Assembly (NCBI RefSeq): GCF_000272405.2
Contig: NZ_AJZM02000399.1
Coordinates: 1-23,498 of the forward strand
Origin: Vibrio tasmaniensis 1F-187
GTDB taxonomy: Bacteria; Pseudomonadota; Gammaproteobacteria; Enterobacterales; Vibrionaceae
DNA: 23,498 bases
Direction of reading: 5' to 3'
The position numbers were made by a program, and so were the translations under genes. Every line of letters starts with the position of its first letter. Position 1 is the first letter of the stretch. The notes under the pieces were generated by a model. That model did not search any database and was not told the DNA's origin. It worked only from the letters and a program-made list of their open reading frames with translations. Below are positions 15,693 through 23,148 of this stretch, one piece after another.

Positions 15693-17501
15693 ATGTACAA
15701 GCTATTGTTCTCAATCGCTGTATTGTGTGTTAGCGCTTATTCTTCACTCAGTTTTGCTAATGACTGGGATATCAAACGCATCCTAGTTTTACACTCATAC
15801 GAACCTTCTTATCAGTGGACCGCTGACTTCCAAAAAGGGATAGACAGTGCGTTCAGCCAATCTCAAGCCGAAGTTAAACTCTCAATCGAGTATTTGGATT
15901 CAAAGCGCGTCCATAGCCCTGAGTACTACGATTCTATCGCAAACTACTTACGTACCAAATATGCAGATTATAAGTTTGATGGTGTAATCGCGACTGACGA
16001 CAACGCGGCTAACTTCCTTGAATCTCTGCCTAGTTTGATCGATCGCTCCACACCTGTCGTTGCTGCCGGTATTAACGATTTCAGTACCGACATGTATTCG
16101 GTGTCTGATAGAGCAACCGTGCTTTATGAGAACGATCAGATAGACGTCAATATTGATCTAATTTCGAAGTTAAGACCTAACCTAAAAATACTGTATTTCA
16201 TCAATGATTACAGTGTCACTTCTGAGTTAATTCGCAAAGAGATGAATCGCGTGATGACTGAGTTCCCTAATATCACATTGGTTGAAATACGCGATTTATC
16301 GTTAGTGCGTACCCGTCAGTTTTTGGAAGGTATCTCTGCTGATGACGCGGTTTTGCTCAGTCATTACAATACCGAATTGAATCGAGGCGTGTATCATACT
16401 TATCAAGAGGTTTCGGATACTTTGTCTAAAGCAAGTGCTGCTCCAGTGTTTGCTTTGTGGCAGTTCTATATTTCGGGAGATGTACTTGGTGGCTATGTGA
16501 ATCACTCTCAAAGCATGGGTGAAGAGACGGTTAAGGCGCTCGATAAGTACCTACCTCTTGGTTTCGACGAACCTTTAACTCCAGGTGAGAACAAACGTTT
16601 TGTTTTCAATTATCCAGCGATGACAAATTTCGGTATCCGTGAGAGTGCGCTACCTGATGAGGCTGTATTCATTAATGAGCCTTCATCCTTTATTCGTAAA
16701 AACTTTCAGTTGCTATTGGGATTGTCGATGGTCATTGCAGGTTTGAGCCTGATTATTTTGATGCAATTTGTCACTCTACGCCAAAAGAAAGAACTGGCTA
16801 AAAAGAGCAAACGAATCTTAAAACTCCAGAAACAAACACTGAATATTCAAAAAGATATGATTCATGTTCTCGGAGAGGCGATTGAAACTCGCTCTGGCGA
16901 AACCGGTAATCACGTTAAACGTGTCGCCAAGTTGTCTGCGTTGCTTGCTAAGTATCGTGGCTTGAGCCATCGCGAGGTCGAGATGATAGAGATCATCAGT
17001 CCGATGCATGATGTGGGTAAGATTTCAGTCCCAGAATCAATCTTGGATAAACCAGGTAAATTGACCGAGCAAGAGTGGGAAGTGATGAAGCTTCACACAA
17101 CGGCAGGCTATAACTTACTGAAGAGTGGAGCCGGTGATATTACCAATCTGGCTGCTATCATTGCCAACGAGCATCATGAACGTTGGGATGGGGCTGGATA
17201 TCCTAATGGCAAAGTGGGTGACGAAATTCACTTGTTTGCCCGTATTACGGCCGTCGCGGATGTGTTTGATGCACTACTCAGTGCCCGTTGTTACAAAGAG
17301 CCGTGGCCATTAGAGATGGTTATCGATTTGTTCGAGAGAGAATGCGGCTGTCAGTTCGACCCTGAGCTTACTCAGTTACTACTGAGCCACTTACCCGAGT
17401 TTGTTGCTATCCGTGATTCGTATCCAGATACCATCACCGCTGAATGTCGCATTGAATTAACGGATAAACCTATTGTTATTGAAGAATTGGCCGTGAATTA
17501 A
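15693..17501 (+). CDS. c-di-GMP phosphodiesterase: periplasmic binding-protein-like sensor, membrane helix, HD-GYP
   Basis: This 602-residue protein should hydrolyse c-di-GMP. A signal peptide (1-22, ending LSFA) precedes an ABC-substrate-binding-protein-like periplasmic domain (about 28-320: ILVLHSYEPSYQWT, DGVIATDDNAANFL). One membrane helix follows (338-360), then a coiled-coil linker (362-392) and an HD-GYP domain. The domain has all key motifs: NHVKRVA, MHDVGK (HD 439-440), and the canonical HHERWDGAGYP (494-504), followed by ADVFDAL. An active phosphodiesterase is expected. The ATG at 15693 has AAAGGG upstream, inside a hairpin. The ligand of the sensor domain is unknown. It may counteract the diguanylate cyclase encoded at 8777-10681. 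Confidence 0.94.
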   Translation: MYKLLFSIAVLCVSAYSSLSFANDWDIKRILVLHSYEPSYQWTADFQKGIDSAFSQSQAEVKLSIEYLDSKRVHSPEYYDSIANYLRTKYADYKFDGVIATDDNAANFLESLPSLIDRSTPVVAAGINDFSTDMYSVSDRATVLYENDQIDVNIDLISKLRPNLKILYFINDYSVTSELIRKEMNRVMTEFPNITLVEIRDLSLVRTRQFLEGISADDAVLLSHYNTELNRGVYHTYQEVSDTLSKASAAPVFALWQFYISGDVLGGYVNHSQSMGEETVKALDKYLPLGFDEPLTPGENKRFVFNYPAMTNFGIRESALPDEAVFINEPSSFIRKNFQLLLGLSMVIAGLSLIILMQFVTLRQKKELAKKSKRILKLQKQTLNIQKDMIHVLGEAIETRSGETGNHVKRVAKLSALLAKYRGLSHREVEMIEIISPMHDVGKISVPESILDKPGKLTEQEWEVMKLHTTAGYNLLKSGAGDITNLAAIIANEHHERWDGAGYPNGKVGDEIHLFARITAVADVFDALLSARCYKEPWPLEMVIDLFERECGCQFDPELTQLLLSHLPEFVAIRDSYPDTITAECRIELTDKPIVIEELAVN

Positions 17502-17709
17502 CGGTTTATTGGCAAATAAAGTCGTGATTGGTGACGCTCAAAGTATATTAATTTAATGAGTGCTGTTGCTTATGGTTAAGCATAAAGTGATCCACTGCAT
17601 ATTTCGCGTAGAGAAATAAGGGGCGATAGGTAAAGTGTTACCTTAATCATCACGCGTATTGAAAGAACACTATAGGATAAAACTTGAATTCAATGCGAGT
17701 GAGAGAGCT

Positions 17710-18438
17710 ATGCGGTTAGAACAAACTAAATGTGTAATTTTCGATTGTGATGGAACACTCATCGATAGCGAGAAGCTGTGTTGCCAAGCCTTAGTGAATG
17801 TGTTTTCTGGCTTTGGGGCTAAGTTAAGCGTTAATGACTGCTATGTGCACTTTCAAGGTGGGAAGCTAGCTGACATCTTAATGGATACGCAAGCACGTTT
17901 AGGGCTATCTATCTCCATCGATACACTCGAGCCGCTTTATCGCACTGAATTAGAAGCCTTGTTCCAACGCCATTTAAAGCCGATGGATGGTGCTATTGAG
18001 CTTATTGAATTCCTCAAGCAACAAGACATTGAGTTTTGTATCGCTTCCAATGCGCCTAAATATCGAGTTGAATCCTCATTGGCAATGACAGGAATGCTCG
18101 ACGACTTCAAAGGCAAAGTATTTTCAGCTTTTGATGCCAATAGCTGGAAACCGGAGCCCGACCTGATCATGTATACCGCAATGAATATGGGCTTTTTACC
18201 AAACGAATGTATTTATGTTGATGACACGGTGAAAGGCATTGAAGCAGGGGTTCGTGCGGGTATTCAATCTTTTAGATTGCGACCAACGTTTGAAGGTTCA
18301 TTGAGTGATAATACCGAAGCCGACATAGCAGAGCTAGCGGCTCAGGATATTTACAGTTTGGAAGAAATATCGATTTGGATTAATGGCAAGCGCTGCTCAA
18401 GTGGTGGTATACCGCACTCTGGAGCTTTGGTGGGGTAA
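17710..18438 (+). CDS. yieH: HAD phosphatase, YieH type
   Basis: This is a 242-residue HAD-superfamily hydrolase. Motif I is FDCDGTLIDSE, motif II the Ser in IASNAP, motif III the Lys in SWKPEPDLI, and motif IV YVDDT. Shared segments with E. coli YieH (a 6-phosphogluconate phosphatase in vitro) include the cap-domain FxGxKLxDI pattern, SNxP, FSxxDxxxWKPxPDL and the CIxVDDxVxGxxxGxxAG stretch. The C terminus is extended and ends in a Ser/Gly-rich tail. An in-frame TTG at 17659 would add 17 residues; I chose the ATG at 17710, which has GAGAGAG upstream. Its last 59 bp overlap the convergent zinc-ribbon gene. A second HAD phosphatase (8103-8708) is in the same window. Confidence 0.87.
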   Translation: MRLEQTKCVIFDCDGTLIDSEKLCCQALVNVFSGFGAKLSVNDCYVHFQGGKLADILMDTQARLGLSISIDTLEPLYRTELEALFQRHLKPMDGAIELIEFLKQQDIEFCIASNAPKYRVESSLAMTGMLDDFKGKVFSAFDANSWKPEPDLIMYTAMNMGFLPNECIYVDDTVKGIEAGVRAGIQSFRLRPTFEGSLSDNTEADIAELAAQDIYSLEEISIWINGKRCSSGGIPHSGALVG

Positions 18439-18595
18439 AGCCTAATTGAAGGCTGACTACTTTGCTTAATTGTGTTGTGTGGAAACCACATGCAGCACAA
18501 GTGAACTTCTCTCCACTTTCTGAAAGTAGATATTCGTCATGTTGGCATAAAGGGCATGTGATGTCGTCGGTGTATGGTGCATCTGTTTTATTCAT
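18380..18595 (-). CDS. Small zinc-ribbon protein, overlapping the HAD gene tail to tail
   Basis: This 71-residue protein has a clear treble-clef/zinc-ribbon pattern: CPLC (Cys14, Cys17), 15 residues, then CAAC (Cys33, Cys36), within an acidic N-terminal half. The remaining 30 residues (QLSKVVSLQLGFTPPKLQS) show no known motif. The ATG at 18595 has AGGTG 7 nt upstream, which supports a real gene. Its 3' end overlaps the end of the YieH-type gene by 59 bp in the opposite orientation. Function is unknown; the spacing resembles zinc ribbons of PhnA-type or RNA-polymerase-like small proteins, without enough sequence to decide. Confidence 0.75.
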   Translation of the reverse strand: MNKTDAPYTDDITCPLCQHDEYLLSESGEKFTCAACGFHTTQLSKVVSLQLGFTPPKLQSAVYHHLSSACH

Positions 18596-18749
18596 TATGT
18601 GTCACCTGCAGCAAGAGGGTAAGCGAAAAAAGACCCGTTTAATTAGATTACCCCTAAGCTCGAATATTAGACAGTTTTGACACTTGATAATCTCGCCTTT
18701 GCGACTTGCTTCATGGTAATGATAATCTCATCGTTAAAGACCATGTGTT

Positions 18750-18840
18750 TCCTGTTGTTATTAAGGGAAGCTGTTATTAACGGAAGTTGTTATTAGTGAA
18801 AGTTGCTATTAACGGACGCTGCTATAAACGGGCGTCGATA
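18750..18840. repeat. Imperfect tandem repeat, 16-bp period, about five units
   Basis: Consecutive 16-bp units are TCCTGTTGTTATTAAG (18750), GGAAGCTGTTATTAAC (18766), GGAAGTTGTTATTAGT (18782), GAAAGTTGCTATTAAC (18798) and GGACGCTGCTATAAAC (18814), with a decayed unit at 18830. The array ends at the terminator at 18840. It occupies the 245-bp spacer upstream of the zinc-ribbon gene, where I see no other gene. Confidence 0.75.
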
Positions 18841-18867
18841 AAAAAGGACTCATGATGAGTCCTTTTT
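18840..18867. terminator. Bidirectional rho-independent terminator after the chemotaxis receptor gene
   Basis: A perfect 11-bp stem AAAAAGGACTC / GAGTCCTTTTT with a 5-nt loop gives T-tracts on both strands. It lies 46 bp past the receptor stop on the minus strand. Confidence 0.88.
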
Positions 18868-18912
18868 AGTTTCGCTGAATTTAACTTGGTCAGCCTAAAT
18901 GATCACTCAAAT

Positions 18913-20337
18913 CTAAGTGCGGTATCTTGCCAAAGTTTGAGACAGAGAAACCGATGCTTCAGTCAGCTTAGATACGCCCTTTGAAGAGTTTTGAGCGACA
19001 TCTTTGATTACGTCTGATTGGCCTCGTATATCGTTAAGCTCAGCAGCGATGGTATTCGCTACGTTGCTTTGTTCATCAGCTGACGTTGCTATTTGCAGAC
19101 TCATGTCCATTAGCGCTTGTGCGGAATCTGCAATCGAGTTTACGTCATCACCGATATGTGAAATGAGTTGGCTACTGGTTTGCGCTTGATCAACCGTTTG
19201 CACCGTGATCTTAGCAATATTTTGACTCTCTTGCTGTAAGCGTTCAATCATCGTTTGGATCTCAACTGTAGCGGATTGAGTTCTGCTAGCAAGCGTTCTC
19301 ACTTCATCAGCAACAACGGCGAAACCACGACCTTGTTCACCCGCACGAGCTGCTTCAATCGCGGCATTTAGCGCAAGTAAGTTGGTTTGCTCTGAAATTG
19401 CGTTGATCGTGGTGATGACTTCGTTGATTTGGCTTGTATTTACATTCAAGCTCGTAACAGAAGACGAGGTTTGCTCAATCAAAGAAGAAAGGGTGGTTAT
19501 CTCTGAGATTGCTTGCTGAACCATAGCATGGCTATCATTGATTTGTTGAGCATCTTGCTCTGCTTGCTCTGTAGAGCGCGCAGAGATATTAGATACTTCA
19601 TTCGCTGATGCCGTCATTTGGTCCATTGCAGTTGCAACAGAGTCTAGAGATGAATTCTGGCTCATAATCTGTGTTTCACTGCGCTTCATCTCTTTTTCGA
19701 AAGAAGCTGACGTTTCACTCAGTGTCGCTGCGTTTTGGTTTACGTTATTGACTAGTTCACTTAGCGTATCCATTGAACGGTCAAGGGCGCAACCAATCGT
19801 ACCAAACTCATCTCGGCCTGGATGGAAGCCAAGGCGAGATGTTAAATCACCATCACCAATCTTTTGAGTGGTTGAGTAAAGAACCCAAAGTGCGCCTCCT
19901 AGGAAGGTTGCAACCCAGTAACAGAAAAGACCAAAAGGCAAACACCATAAAAGACTGAGTAATAATGTGTACAGAGCTTGCTGCTTTTGGTTCTGTGTAT
20001 CAGTAGTTGAAACGGTAAGAGAGTAGTAGTTGCCATCTTGTGCCAGTGCCGTAGCAGTCACCGAACCCGTGTTTGAAATAGTGGTTTCTTGAAGGCGTGT
20101 TTGTTGGCTAACAGAACGAACCGAAGCTGGGGAATCTGACGCTGATAAAATGCCTTGCAATTGAAACTCAACCTGCTGTTTTGCACTTGCGTCAATTTGT
20201 TCTACCTTGTTGACATAGTTGAAGCCAGCGAGGCTTGCTACAGCGGCGAAAAAGATCAAGAAAATGACCCAAAACTTGTCGTTAATCGACATTTTAATAA
20301 ACAGTTTGTCTATCGTTCTAAATTGTACTTCTTTCAT
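18913..20337 (-). CDS. Methyl-accepting chemotaxis protein with a small periplasmic domain
   Basis: This is a 474-residue chemoreceptor. Membrane helix 1 is at about 22-40 and helix 2 at about 122-153; between them is an unusually small periplasmic domain of about 80 residues with no recognised ligand fold. A HAMP domain (about 150-205, [10 protein letters not shown]) leads to the long coiled coil and the highly conserved hairpin tip ([20 protein letters not shown], then [18 protein letters not shown]), which binds CheA/CheW. There is no C-terminal CheR-tethering pentapeptide. The start at 20337 has GGAG 5 nt upstream, which forms the base of the hairpin at 20338-20368; Met16 is a weaker alternative. 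It lies downstream of tyrP on the same strand. The ligand is unknown. Confidence 0.94.
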   Translation of the reverse strand: MKEVQFRTIDKLFIKMSINDKFWVIFLIFFAAVASLAGFNYVNKVEQIDASAKQQVEFQLQGILSASDSPASVRSVSQQTRLQETTISNTGSVTATALAQDGNYYSLTVSTTDTQNQKQQALYTLLLSLLWCLPFGLFCYWVATFLGGALWVLYSTTQKIGDGDLTSRLGFHPGRDEFGTIGCALDRSMDTLSELVNNVNQNAATLSETSASFEKEMKRSETQIMSQNSSLDSVATAMDQMTASANEVSNISARSTEQAEQDAQQINDSHAMVQQAISEITTLSSLIEQTSSSVTSLNVNTSQINEVITTINAISEQTNLLALNAAIEAARAGEQGRGFAVVADEVRTLASRTQSATVEIQTMIERLQQESQNIAKITVQTVDQAQTSSQLISHIGDDVNSIADSAQALMDMSLQIATSADEQSNVANTIAAELNDIRGQSDVIKDVAQNSSKGVSKLTEASVSLSQTLARYRT

Positions 20338-20368
20338 AAAAACTCCACGGTAAATCCTTTACCGTGGA
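20338..20368 (-). terminator. Terminator-like hairpin fused to the receptor gene's ribosome-binding site
   Basis: On the minus strand an 11-bp perfect stem TCCACGGTAAA / TTTACCGTGGA with a 3-nt loop is followed by G, TTTTT and directly by the receptor ATG. It has the form of an intrinsic terminator (for tyrP, which ends 118 bp upstream). At the same time GGAG at its 3' foot is the receptor's Shine-Dalgarno. Confidence 0.8.
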
Positions 20369-20485
20369 CTCTAAATAACCGACCTCAATAAAAATGTGAT
20401 TCCGATCGATTAATTATGAAAATTCATGATAGCAACATATCGTTCATGAGACATCAATCAAGTATTTTTACTCTCGATGGGTTTA

Positions 20486-21709
20486 TTAGCCTAATGATGG
20501 TAATAACCCTACTGAAATAAGGATTTGAATTGCAATGATAAACACGCCAACGCTACCCGCTAAAAACAGCGCTTTGCTTCCACCTAACACTTGGTAAGTT
20601 GATTCTGTAGCGTGAGGTTTTACTAATAAATCTGTGTAACGAACTTTGTATACCATCACTGTCGGCAGCAGAATTGCGAGCACTGAAAGTGCAATGGCAG
20701 CGTAACCCAAAGCCATGATAAAACCTTGTGGGTAGAACAAGGCAAAACCTAATGGTGGTAAAAAAGTGATAGCGGCCGTTTTAACGCGTTTGGCATTGCC
20801 TAGTTTCTTGCTTAGAGAATCACCCATGAATTCAAATAAGCCCAAGCTTACGCCAATAAAAGAAGTAAGAAGTGCAAGGTCCGCGAACACACCGACGATC
20901 ACGCTCAGGTTGGATTGATGAACAGTTTGCGATAGTGAGACTAGAAGCGCACCCAAGCTAGTATCAGACAATAATTGCTCTTGGCTAACCACACCCAACG
21001 TAACACTCTGCCAGAAAACATAGATGACCAAAGGCAGTGCAGAGCCAATAATCATGACCTTACGTAAAGAGCGAACGTCACCATCCAGGTATCGAACAAT
21101 TGAAGGGATGCTGCCGTGGAAACCAAAAGAGGTAAACACAACCGGTATCGCAGCAACAATCAGGCCTTGCTGAAAAGGCATGCTCATTAGGTATTGAGAG
21201 CTGATGTTTGGTGCTAGGAAGCTGAGTACCAGTACCATCGCAATCAGTTTAAGTCCGAATAAAACGCGGTTAACTTTATCAACACTGTGTGTACCAATCG
21301 TAACAACTCCCGCAACTAACAGTGTAAATAGGAGTGTAGTGACTTGGCCATTGAGTTCAATGCCTGCAATATCCGAGATACGTTGGTTAAACTGCGCTCC
21401 GCCACCTGCAATGTATGCGGCACACAAAGCGTAGAAAAGAAACATCACGGCGAAGCTTGCGATCCACTTTCCTTTCGTTCCCAAAATCGTGTGAGCTAAC
21501 GTGTGTAGAGTTGCGTCCGATTCAGCGAATTGATGAAGCTCTACCATTAATAATGCGGTGAAGGCCATTAGAGCCCATAAGCCAAGCATTAGAAATAGTG
21601 AGGTTGAAAAGCCAATTCCTGCAGATGCGAGTGGAAGAGCGAGCATGCCGGCACCAATGGTTGTGCCTGCAATGATCAAAGTACTACCAAAAACCTTTGA
21701 TTTATTCAT
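20486..21709 (-). CDS. tyrP: Tyrosine-specific transport protein (HAAAP family)
   Basis: This 407-residue inner-membrane permease with about 11 hydrophobic helices takes up tyrosine by proton symport. It matches E. coli TyrP (403 residues) closely: LIIAGTTIGAGMLALPLASA near the N terminus, GLWALMAFTALLMVE, IPVVFTSFGFHGSIPSIV, DLALLTSFIGVSLGLFEF, AITFLPPLGFALFYPQGF and the C-terminal VGLLPSLG. Within the family, Mtr (tryptophan) is the main alternative, but these segments favour TyrP. The ATG at 21709 has only a weak AAAG upstream. Two adjacent TyrR-box-like sites lie 126-162 bp upstream of the start, the expected control for tyrP. Confidence 0.93.
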   Translation of the reverse strand: MNKSKVFGSTLIIAGTTIGAGMLALPLASAGIGFSTSLFLMLGLWALMAFTALLMVELHQFAESDATLHTLAHTILGTKGKWIASFAVMFLFYALCAAYIAGGGAQFNQRISDIAGIELNGQVTTLLFTLLVAGVVTIGTHSVDKVNRVLFGLKLIAMVLVLSFLAPNISSQYLMSMPFQQGLIVAAIPVVFTSFGFHGSIPSIVRYLDGDVRSLRKVMIIGSALPLVIYVFWQSVTLGVVSQEQLLSDTSLGALLVSLSQTVHQSNLSVIVGVFADLALLTSFIGVSLGLFEFMGDSLSKKLGNAKRVKTAAITFLPPLGFALFYPQGFIMALGYAAIALSVLAILLPTVMVYKVRYTDLLVKPHATESTYQVLGGSKALFLAGSVGVFIIAIQILISVGLLPSLG

Positions 21710-21834
21710 TGTATATAATTCTTTACGTTAGGGTGGGTTTTCGTTGTATTTCTTCTGGTCTAAGAGAATAAACCCAAAGAATATCTCGATTTTCAAGTAT
21801 CTTGATTGAGTTTAATTCCAAATGCAATGTTTAA

Positions 21835-21852
21835 TGTAATTAAAAATATCCA
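21835..21852. promoter_or_regulatory. Weak TyrR box upstream of tyrP
   Basis: TGTAATTAAAAATATCCA matches the TyrR box TGTAAA-N6-TTTACA at 9 of 12 defined positions, with the key G and C at the correct 14-bp spacing. It is 1 bp from the strong box and nearer to tyrP, the same strong-upstream/weak-downstream order as in E. coli tyrP. Confidence 0.55.
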
Positions 21853-21853
21853 C

Positions 21854-21871
21854 TGTATATAAATATGTACA
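21854..21871. promoter_or_regulatory. Strong TyrR box upstream of tyrP
   Basis: TGTATATAAATATGTACA matches TGTAAA-N6-TTTACA at 10 of 12 defined positions, including both essential TGTA/TACA ends. It lies about 145 bp upstream of the tyrP start. A clear promoter could not be resolved nearby. Confidence 0.7.
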
Positions 21872-21902
21872 GCGATTGGTGCGTAAGGAATTAAAAATGC
21901 TT

Positions 21903-21918
21903 AAGCAAACGTTTGAGT
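21903..21918. promoter_or_regulatory. PurR-like palindrome upstream of tyrP
   Basis: AAGCAAACGTTTGAGT holds the GCAAACGTTTG core. It lies about 195 bp upstream of tyrP and 240 bp upstream of the small plus-strand gene at 22157. Neither neighbour is an obvious purine gene, so the binding protein is uncertain. The remaining spacer up to 22156 shows only a short stem TTAGCG/CGCTAA (22000-22019). Confidence 0.35.
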
Positions 21919-22156
21919 GTGATTTGCTTCAAAATTTATAGGGTAATTTGTTGTAATTGGTGTAAGGTGGCAGTACATATGTCGTTCGCGTATGCCCCTT
22001 TAGCGTAAACAAGCGCTAATGATCGCGAGTAGCTTCAAGCTATAAATATGGAATGGGTAGAGTAGAGTGCGTTCATCAAAGTGACATAATATAAGTCCAA
22101 GATGGTGCACTAGTTAATCGGACAACATGTCCACACCAAGGAATAGAGGGGGCACT

Positions 22157-22285
22157 ATGAGTGACCAATCTTATAATGACGAAAGTCTAGAGTTGTTAGA
22201 TGCTATGGAAATTGGTATCGATTTATCTGACTATGAACAGACGGTTAAACAATTAGCAGAAGAGCTTTTCAAGTCTTCGAACTAA
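22157..22285 (+). CDS. Small acidic 42-residue protein
   Basis: This ORF starts MSDQSYNDESLELLDAMEIG and ends EELFKSSN. It has a strong ribosome-binding site (GAGGGGG, 6 nt before the ATG), which is the main evidence that it is translated. The peptide is acidic, has no signal or membrane segment and looks like one or two helices. I do not recognise the family. It stands alone between the tyrP control region and acpH, with no terminator seen before acpH. Confidence 0.6.
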   Translation: MSDQSYNDESLELLDAMEIGIDLSDYEQTVKQLAEELFKSSN

Positions 22286-22405
22286 GTTTTTAAAATCTTT
22301 AATTAGGTTTTACTGAGCTAAAGGTTTCTGTAGTTCAACGTTCTCAAATTAAACAATTCTTAAACTGAGCAAATCTCATTAGCTCACACGTCATAACAAA
22401 ATTAT

Positions 22406-22475
22406 CCTCATTAAAGTTCGCGAAGATAAACGAGTACGTTTACCATGTTACTTAGTTCTCGATACTTTAATGAGG
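22406..22475 (+). promoter_or_regulatory. Long inverted repeat enclosing the acpH leader and covering its ribosome-binding site
   Basis: CCTCATTAAAGT (22406-22417) is perfectly complementary to ACTTTAATGAGG (22464-22475), a 12-bp stem around 46 nt. The loop itself can form TAAACG/CGTTTA (22427-22442). The 3' arm contains GAGG, the Shine-Dalgarno of the acpH ATG at 22480. The repeats are certain; the regulatory role is inferred. Confidence 0.6.
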
Positions 22476-22479
22476 TTCA

Positions 22480-23091
22480 ATGAACTTTCTCGCACACCTC
22501 CACATCGCCAAGCATTGTAAAAGTAACTTAGCGGGTAATCTGTTAGGTGACTTCGTTAAAGGCGACCCTAGTAAATACTATTCAAACTCACTTTCAGACG
22601 GAATAAGACTTCATCGATTCGTTGATAGCTATACTGATCTTCATGATGTGTCTCGTTCTGCAAAATCGCTTTTCTCACACCAAACACGACGCTTTGCACC
22701 TATCGCACTCGATGTATTTTGGGATCACTGCTTAGCCAATCATTGGGCTCAGTTCTCAACGCAATCACTTGAGCGCTTTTGCGTAGACAGCCATCAACAG
22801 ATCTTTGAACACCAAGAGCCTCATTGGCCTGAGCACTTCATTACTGTTCACCAGAAAATGGCAGAACAACGTTGGTTGCTAAGTTATCAAGACATGTCTT
22901 CCATTGAGGTGGTATTGCAACGCATGGCTTTGAGACGGCCAAAGCTTGGGATGCTTAAATCTTGCTATCACGACCTAGAGTATCACTACAACACGTTGCA
23001 GTGTCACTTTTATGAGCTTTATCCTAGTGTTTTAGAAGAAGCGAAGCAGTTTAATTCGCTTCAAATGAAGAAAAATCAAAAGGAAAGGTAA
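22480..23091 (+). CDS. acpH: Acyl carrier protein phosphodiesterase
   Basis: AcpH removes the 4'-phosphopantetheine arm from holo-acyl carrier protein. The 203-residue protein matches E. coli AcpH (193 residues) over its length: MNFLAHLHIA, GNLLGDFVKG, IRLHRFVDSYTD, RRFAPIALDVFWDHCLANHW, and MALRRPKLGML near the C terminus. The His/Asp-rich segments are the presumed metal site of this HD-like fold. The ATG at 22480 has GAGG four bases upstream, inside a long inverted repeat. The C terminus has a short lysine-rich extension (KKNQKER) compared with E. coli. It is followed 57 bp later by the helicase gene on the same strand. Confidence 0.93.
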   Translation: MNFLAHLHIAKHCKSNLAGNLLGDFVKGDPSKYYSNSLSDGIRLHRFVDSYTDLHDVSRSAKSLFSHQTRRFAPIALDVFWDHCLANHWAQFSTQSLERFCVDSHQQIFEHQEPHWPEHFITVHQKMAEQRWLLSYQDMSSIEVVLQRMALRRPKLGMLKSCYHDLEYHYNTLQCHFYELYPSVLEEAKQFNSLQMKKNQKER

Positions 23092-23117
23092 ACAGCGTAA
23101 TGCAGGTTTGCTACAAT
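23089..23117 (+). promoter_or_regulatory. Candidate sigma-70 promoter of the DEAD-box helicase gene
   Basis: TAAACA (23089-23094) and TACAAT (23112-23117) are separated by 17 bp, with TGC just before the -10 (extended -10). It lies 32 bp before the helicase ATG and overlaps the last codons of acpH. Confidence 0.55.
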
Positions 23118-23148
23118 CCGCGCCTATTTAATCTTTGAGCATCATACT

